10,144 bases of DNA from DATHBP01 sp035296085. Lineage in GTDB: Bacteria > Actinomycetota > Actinomycetes > Propionibacteriales > Nocardioidaceae. The stretch covers positions 1 to 10,144 of the forward strand of contig DATHBP010000221.1 in the NCBI GenBank assembly GCA_035296085.1, written 5' to 3'. The notes beneath the pieces were generated by a model that saw only the letters and a program-made list of their open reading frames with translations, ran no database searches and was not told the DNA's origin. The translations under genes and the position numbers were made by a program. Positions 7,475 to 10,144 of the stretch are shown piece by piece (the first letter of the stretch is position 1; the number at the start of each line of letters is the position of its first letter).

Positions 7475-7560
7475 CCCGGCTGCCGTGTCGTCTGTGGAGT
7501 TCTCAGGCACAGTTCTACGCCCTATTGGCGCGCAGCGGAACCCCCTGAGAACAGCCCGGG
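7475..7560. repeat. Nested inverted repeats, possible structured RNA or second terminator
   Basis: GTTCTCAGG (7499-7507) pairs perfectly with CCTGAGAAC (7544-7552). Inside it GTTC (7512-7515) pairs with GAAC (7538-7541), and CGCC (7518-7521) with GGCG (7527-7530) around a CTATT loop. Outside, CCCGGCTG (7475-7482) can pair with CAGCCCGGG (7552-7560) with one bulged base, sharing C7552 with the 9-bp stem. It lies 28 bases past the HAD stop on the minus strand. The strand of any transcript is unknown. Confidence 0.55.
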
Positions 7561-7587
7561 CGTGTCGCGGCGCGGTAGCCGCCGGGC

Positions 7588-8406
7588 TCAGCCGGCGTCG
7601 GCGCGGCGGTCTCGGCGTCGAGCTGCCACCAGGGCAGCGCCGGCTGCGGCTGCGGCGCCGGCGCCGACGGCGACCGCCGTCAGGGTCGATTTGTTGGCCT
7701 CCCGCGAGCGCTGGCGAAGCGTCACCGGCTTGGAGAACGACAGCACCGGCCACCCCCGCTCGGCCGCGGCCTTGCGCATCGCGCGGTCGGCGTTGACGGC
7801 GTACGGGTGTCCGACGGACTCGAGCATGGGTACGTCGGTCACGGAGTCGGAGTAGGCATAGCTTCGGCTCAGGTCGTAGCCCCGACGCTCGGCAAGCTCG
7901 CGAATGGCCGCCGCCTTCGTCTCGCCGTAGGCGTAGTAGTCGATCTCACCGGTGTAGCGGCCGTCGGTGATGACCATCTGAGTTGCGATCACGCTGTCGG
8001 CGCCCAGCATCTCGCCGATGGGCTCGACGACCTCGGCGCCGGAGGAGGACACGATCACGACGTCCCGGCCGGCGTCGTGGTGCTCTTCGACCAGGCGGAC
8101 GGCCTCGTCGTACACCAGCGGGTCGACGATGTAGTGCAGCGTCTCCGCGACGATGTCCTTGACCGTCTGCACGTCCCACCCGGCGCTGAGTGCGGAGAGG
8201 TACTCGCGCATCCGCTCCATCTGGTCGTGGTCGGCGCCGCCGACGAGGTAAACGAACTGGGCGTAGGCGCTGCGCAGCACGGAACGGCGGTTGATCAGGC
8301 CGCCCTGGTAGAACGGCCGGGAGAAGGCCAGCGTGCTGGACTTGGCGATGACGGTTTTGTCGAGGTCGAAGAAGGCGGCGCTGCGCTGGGCGACCGGCGG
8401 GTCCAC
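7588..8406 (-). CDS. HAD-superfamily subfamily IB phosphatase (SerB-like) with C-terminal membrane segment
   Basis: The chosen start is GTG at 8406-8404, giving 272 residues; a frame extension to 8565 runs through the 6C RNA and has no family similarity. HAD motifs are complete: motif I DLDKTV with nucleophile Asp14 and Asp16, motif II VIVSSSG (118-124), Lys164 as motif III, and motif IV YSDSVTDVPML with Asp187 and Asp191. The cap helices between motifs I and II fit the HAD-SF-IB group related to phosphoserine phosphatase and CicA. Residues 242-262 form a hydrophobic Ala-rich helix followed by a basic tail (ARRRDRR), so the enzyme is probably tail-anchored facing the cytoplasm. The substrate is not known, and serine biosynthesis should not be assumed. 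It corresponds by position to Rv3661. A TATGCT -10 eight bases before the GTG suggests leaderless expression. Confidence 0.9.
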   Translation of the reverse strand: MDPPVAQRSAAFFDLDKTVIAKSSTLAFSRPFYQGGLINRRSVLRSAYAQFVYLVGGADHDQMERMREYLSALSAGWDVQTVKDIVAETLHYIVDPLVYDEAVRLVEEHHDAGRDVVIVSSSGAEVVEPIGEMLGADSVIATQMVITDGRYTGEIDYYAYGETKAAAIRELAERRGYDLSRSYAYSDSVTDVPMLESVGHPYAVNADRAMRKAAAERGWPVLSFSKPVTLRQRSREANKSTLTAVAVGAGAAAAAGAALVAARRRDRRADAG

Positions 8407-8414
8407 GGCACCCG

Positions 8415-8420
8415 AGCATA
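8415..8420 (-). promoter_or_regulatory. -10 element of the HAD gene, probably leaderless
   Basis: On the minus strand TATGCT (8420-8415) closely resembles the TATAAT consensus. Eight bases separate it from the GTG at 8406, so transcription would start at the start codon or a couple of bases before it. There is no Shine-Dalgarno. No clear -35 is visible. Confidence 0.6.
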
Positions 8421-8487
8421 GGTGCGCCGCGGGCACCACCTCGGGACCTACGCGTTTGGAGGTACGCCTGGCGGGGCACCTCTGTAC

Positions 8488-8592
8488 GTGGCGGCACCCC
8501 CCAGCCGCCTTCCCGGTCCGGTTCGCCCCCCCGATCAAGGACCGGCCGAGCGGCCCCCGTGTCATTACTGACCGGGGGCTGCTCTTTGTCTT
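8488..8592 (+). ncRNA. 6C small RNA (B11-like), three hairpins with C-rich loops
   Basis: Hairpin 1: GGCGGC (8490-8495), loop ACCCCCCA, GCCGCC (8504-8509). Hairpin 2: CCGGTCC (8513-8519) with GGACCGG (8539-8545), its loop carrying seven C at 8526-8532. Hairpin 3: 12 bp (8548-8559 with 8573-8584, one G-U pair) followed by CTTTGTCTT, a terminator-like end. Two hairpins whose loops display six or more C, then a terminator, is the definition of the actinobacterial 6C RNA. In M. tuberculosis this RNA (B11, ncRv13660c) lies in the same place, between ssd and the HAD gene, on the ssd strand. C-rich loops of 6C pair with G-rich sites near translation starts of target mRNAs. No upstream gene on this strand could need the terminator, which supports an independent transcript. 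Ends are estimated to within about 5-10 nt, and I see no convincing promoter. Confidence 0.85.
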
Positions 8593-8702
8593 GGGCGAGG
8601 CGTGGGCCGGTGGTCATCCCCAGACGCGCCGGCGTGGGAGGCCGTCCCCAGGCGTGACCGCGCACAAGCCTGCGGAGGGGTGGCAGCCCGCAGCCTGGTG
8701 CG
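8593..8702 (+). other. Leader region of ssd, with imperfect direct repeats
   Basis: It lies between the 6C terminator and the ssd ATG. GGCGTGGG occurs at 8599 and 8631, and TCCCCAG(A/G)CG at 8617 and 8645, an imperfect duplication of about 28-32 bp. A 6-bp hairpin (CTGCGG 8670-8675 with CCGCAG 8688-8693) has the G-rich AGGGGTGG in its loop. No TANNNT -10 is evident here, so the ssd promoter is unassigned. Confidence 0.5.
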
Positions 8703-9785
8703 ATGACAGCCGGTGATCCTGCCCCCCGCCCCCTGTTCGTCACCGACGACGACGTCCTGCTGGACGACCTGCTGCGGCTCGCAGCCGGGGCGGGTGTCTC
8801 CCCCGACCTCGCCGCTGACGCGCCGGCCGCCAGGCGCTACTGGTCGTCAGCGCCCCTCGTGCTGGTGGGGGCCGACCTGGTGGACGCCGTAATCCGGACC
8901 GATCCGCTGCGCCGAGATGGGGTCTGCATGGTCACCCGGGACCCCGACGACGCGTCGGTGTGGCGGCGGGCCGTTGACGTGGGAGCAGAGACGGTCGTGG
9001 CGTTGCCGGCAGGTGAGGCCATACTCCGGGAACTGCTCGCCGACACGGTCGACGGCGGACCGGCGAGCGCCGTGACGCTCTCGGTGGTTGGTGGGTGCGG
9101 CGGTGCCGGCGCCTCGGTGTTGGCGAGTGCGCTGGGCGTGGTCGCGGCCGCGCGTCAGCTGCGCACCCTGCTCGTCGACGGCGACCCCCTCGGCGGCGGA
9201 ATCGACCTGGTGCTGGGCGGCGAGAAGACCAACGGGCTGCGCTGGCCGGATCTGATCGGCACTAGCGGTCGGGTGAGCGCGCCCACGTTGCGCGCCGCGC
9301 TGCCTGACATCTGCGCGCTGGCGGTTCTGTCGTGGGACCGCGGGGACCTGCTCAACGTTCCAGCAGATCTCATGCGCGCCGTGATCGCAGCCGGCCAGCG
9401 CGGTGGAGACCTCGTGGTCATCGACCTGCCGCGCCGGCTCGACGCGGCGGTGGAGGAGGCGCTCGTGCGGTCGACGAGCGCCCTGCTCGTGGTGCCGGCG
9501 CAGGTCCGGGCCGTCGCCGCCGCTGCGCGCGTGGCCCGTCAACTGCGGCCGGTCGCACCGGACCTGCGGCTCGTGGTGCGAGGCCCCAGCCCGAGCGGAC
9601 TCGATGGCCACGTCGTCGCCGACACGCTGGACCTCCCGTTGGCCGCGGAGATGCGAGCCCAGAGAAGCCTCGACGACGCGCTCGAACTCGGCCACGGCCC
9701 GTCGCTGCGATCGCGGGACCCGCTCACGGGTGCGTGTGCGCGTGTGCTGGACGGCTACCGGCTGGCCGGCAAGGCTGCCGCATGA
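8703..9785 (+). CDS. ssd: Septum-site-determining-like protein Ssd (CpaE/TadZ-like, MinD/ParA superfamily)
   Basis: The product is 360 residues from ATG at 8703; no good Shine-Dalgarno precedes it, as the GGAGGGG at 8674-8680 is too far away. Residues 10-115 form a receiver-like N-terminal domain (PLFVTDDD...LLDDLL; PLVLVGADL). Residues 123-345 form a MinD/ParA-type ATPase-like domain. The P-loop reads VVGGCGGAGAS (128-138) without the signature lysines of ParA/MinD, as is usual for actinobacterial Ssd. LLVDGDPLGGG (156-166) is the A'-like motif and LVVIDLP (237-243) the Walker B strand. In tad loci the related CpaE/TadZ helps place the pilus machine; M. tuberculosis Ssd has been linked to septum formation. 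The TGA overlaps the ATG of the next gene (ATGA). By position it equals Rv3660c. Whether it binds ATP is uncertain. Confidence 0.9.
   Translation: MTAGDPAPRPLFVTDDDVLLDDLLRLAAGAGVSPDLAADAPAARRYWSSAPLVLVGADLVDAVIRTDPLRRDGVCMVTRDPDDASVWRRAVDVGAETVVALPAGEAILRELLADTVDGGPASAVTLSVVGGCGGAGASVLASALGVVAAARQLRTLLVDGDPLGGGIDLVLGGEKTNGLRWPDLIGTSGRVSAPTLRAALPDICALAVLSWDRGDLLNVPADLMRAVIAAGQRGGDLVVIDLPRRLDAAVEEALVRSTSALLVVPAQVRAVAAAARVARQLRPVAPDLRLVVRGPSPSGLDGHVVADTLDLPLAAEMRAQRSLDDALELGHGPSLRSRDPLTGACARVLDGYRLAGKAAA
9771..9774 (+). promoter_or_regulatory. Ribosome binding site of the TadA-like gene
   Basis: AAGG at the very end of ssd lies seven bases before the ATG at 9782, supporting that start as well as the ATGA coupling. 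Confidence 0.55.
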
Positions 9786-10144
9786 CGGCTCCGTCCCCCG
9801 ATGGCGCCCAGGCCGTTCCGGCTGCGTTGCTCGAGCGGGTACGCACCGTCTTGGCGAACGCCGGGGCCGAGCCAACTCCCTCCCGGGTCGCCGCAACGCT
9901 GCGCGCCGAGGGGCGGATCCTCGGCGACGCCGGTGTCCTTGCCGTCGTCGACGCCCTTCGGCGCGACACCGTCGGCGCCGGACCGCTGGAGCCGCTGTTG
10001 CGGACGCCGGGCGTGACCGACGTGCTCGTCAACGGCCCGAACGCGGTCTATCTCGAACGCGGCCGCGGCTTGGAGCTTTCCGAGGTCCGGTTCCCCGACG
10101 ATGCGGCGGTTCGACGGCTCGCGCAACGGCTCGCCGCTGCGGGC
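9782..10144 (+). CDS. tadA: TadA/CpaF-type secretion ATPase, N-terminal part (3' end outside window)
   Basis: An open frame begins at the ATG overlapping the ssd stop and runs off the window, giving 121 residues. Residues 64-88 (DTVGAGPLEPLLRTPGVTDVLVNGP..V) are the characteristic N-terminal segment of CpaF/TadA ATPases, and EVRFPDDAAVRRLAQRLAAAG (101-121) matches the start of the next helix. Residues 1-62 form the variable helical N-terminal domain. The Walker A, Asp box and Walker B motifs lie beyond the window. These hexameric ATPases power assembly of Flp/tad pili at the inner membrane, with TadB and TadC as platform proteins, which are expected just downstream. Ordering after ssd equals Rv3660c-Rv3659c. 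The family is clear from the N-terminus; whether this locus makes pili cannot be seen here. Confidence 0.88.
   Translation, partial: MTAPSPDGAQAVPAALLERVRTVLANAGAEPTPSRVAATLRAEGRILGDAGVLAVVDALRRDTVGAGPLEPLLRTPGVTDVLVNGPNAVYLERGRGLELSEVRFPDDAAVRRLAQRLAAAG

Larger units (their letters stand above)
7289..7587. other. Convergent intergenic region, 299 bp
   Basis: This lies between the stops of the Fic-like (+) and HAD (-) genes. It holds the tandem repeat, the long hairpin at 7334-7379, an ACCCCGGGGT palindrome (7420-7429) and the nested fold at 7475-7560. One open frame starts at ATG 7451 with a loosely spaced GGAGG but runs antisense into the HAD gene and looks like a shadow. I recognise no known riboswitch or tRNA. 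Confidence 0.7.

Noticed and set aside
7381..7500. Possible riboswitch (c-di-AMP or cobalamin type) in the G-rich intergenic stretch
   Set aside because: I could not match the conserved cores of these classes, and the region lies at the 3' ends of two convergent genes rather than in a leader.
7451..7855. ATG at 7451 with GGAGG at 7434-7438, open to 7855 on the plus strand
   Set aside because: The Shine-Dalgarno spacing of 12 is long, and most of the frame is antisense to the HAD gene with an Ala/Arg/Ser-rich product. I treat it as a shadow, though a short peptide cannot be fully excluded.
8407..8565. N-terminal extension of the HAD protein to an ATG at 8565
   Set aside because: The extension would read antisense through the 6C RNA, has no HAD similarity, and a -10 box plus GTG at 8406 gives the typical family N-terminus.
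8548..8592. Hairpin plus T-rich tail as an ordinary gene terminator
   Set aside because: No plus-strand gene lies upstream until 7288, so it fits better as the 3' end of the 6C RNA.

Overview
The window is about 70% G+C with strongly G/C-biased third positions, GTG starts and 4-nt start/stop overlaps, and contains no insertion sequence, phage gene cluster, tRNA, rRNA or CRISPR array. It reads as chromosomal core sequence of a high-GC actinobacterium. From memory, gene order and orientation closely follow the M. tuberculosis segment Rv3673c-Rv3659c (TlpA-like, NUDIX, marP, ephE, holin-like, acs, ..., Rv3662c, HAD Rv3661, ssd Rv3660c, CpaF-like ATPase). The genus cannot be fixed from this window.

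Layout. Positions 1-2200 (+) hold a tightly coupled run: the end of a TlpA/ResA-like thioredoxin, a CoA-pyrophosphatase-type NUDIX hydrolase and the membrane serine protease MarP. This looks like a cell-envelope and stress operon. Positions 2205-3523 (-) hold a two-gene unit, a holin-like membrane protein followed by an EphE-like alpha/beta hydrolase, which ends 4 bp from the marP stop. Acetyl-CoA synthetase (acs) follows upstream on the same strand, with its own promoter region containing a perfect 10-bp inverted repeat. A SAM methyltransferase (-) and a degenerate Fic-domain protein (+) diverge from only 39 bp, and both appear to be leaderless. A 299-bp convergent gap (7289-7587) contains tandem 16-bp repeats, a long hairpin and a second nested fold. 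It is followed by a HAD-IB phosphatase (-), also apparently leaderless.

The 296-bp gap 8407-8702 holds the most distinctive element: a three-hairpin RNA with C6 and C7 loops and an intrinsic-terminator-like third stem. It matches the actinobacterial 6C small RNA, which lies in the same place (between ssd and the HAD gene) in mycobacteria. The window ends with ssd/CpaE-like and the first 121 codons of a TadA/CpaF secretion ATPase, the start of a probable tad (Flp pilus) locus.

I see no wholly novel multi-gene system. The points most worth following up are the alpha/beta hydrolase with glycine in place of the nucleophile, the Fic-like protein that keeps its inhibitory motif but has lost its catalytic motif, the paired leaderless divergent promoters, the acs dyad, the unexplained folds at 7285-7560, and possible 6C-to-ssd pairing.
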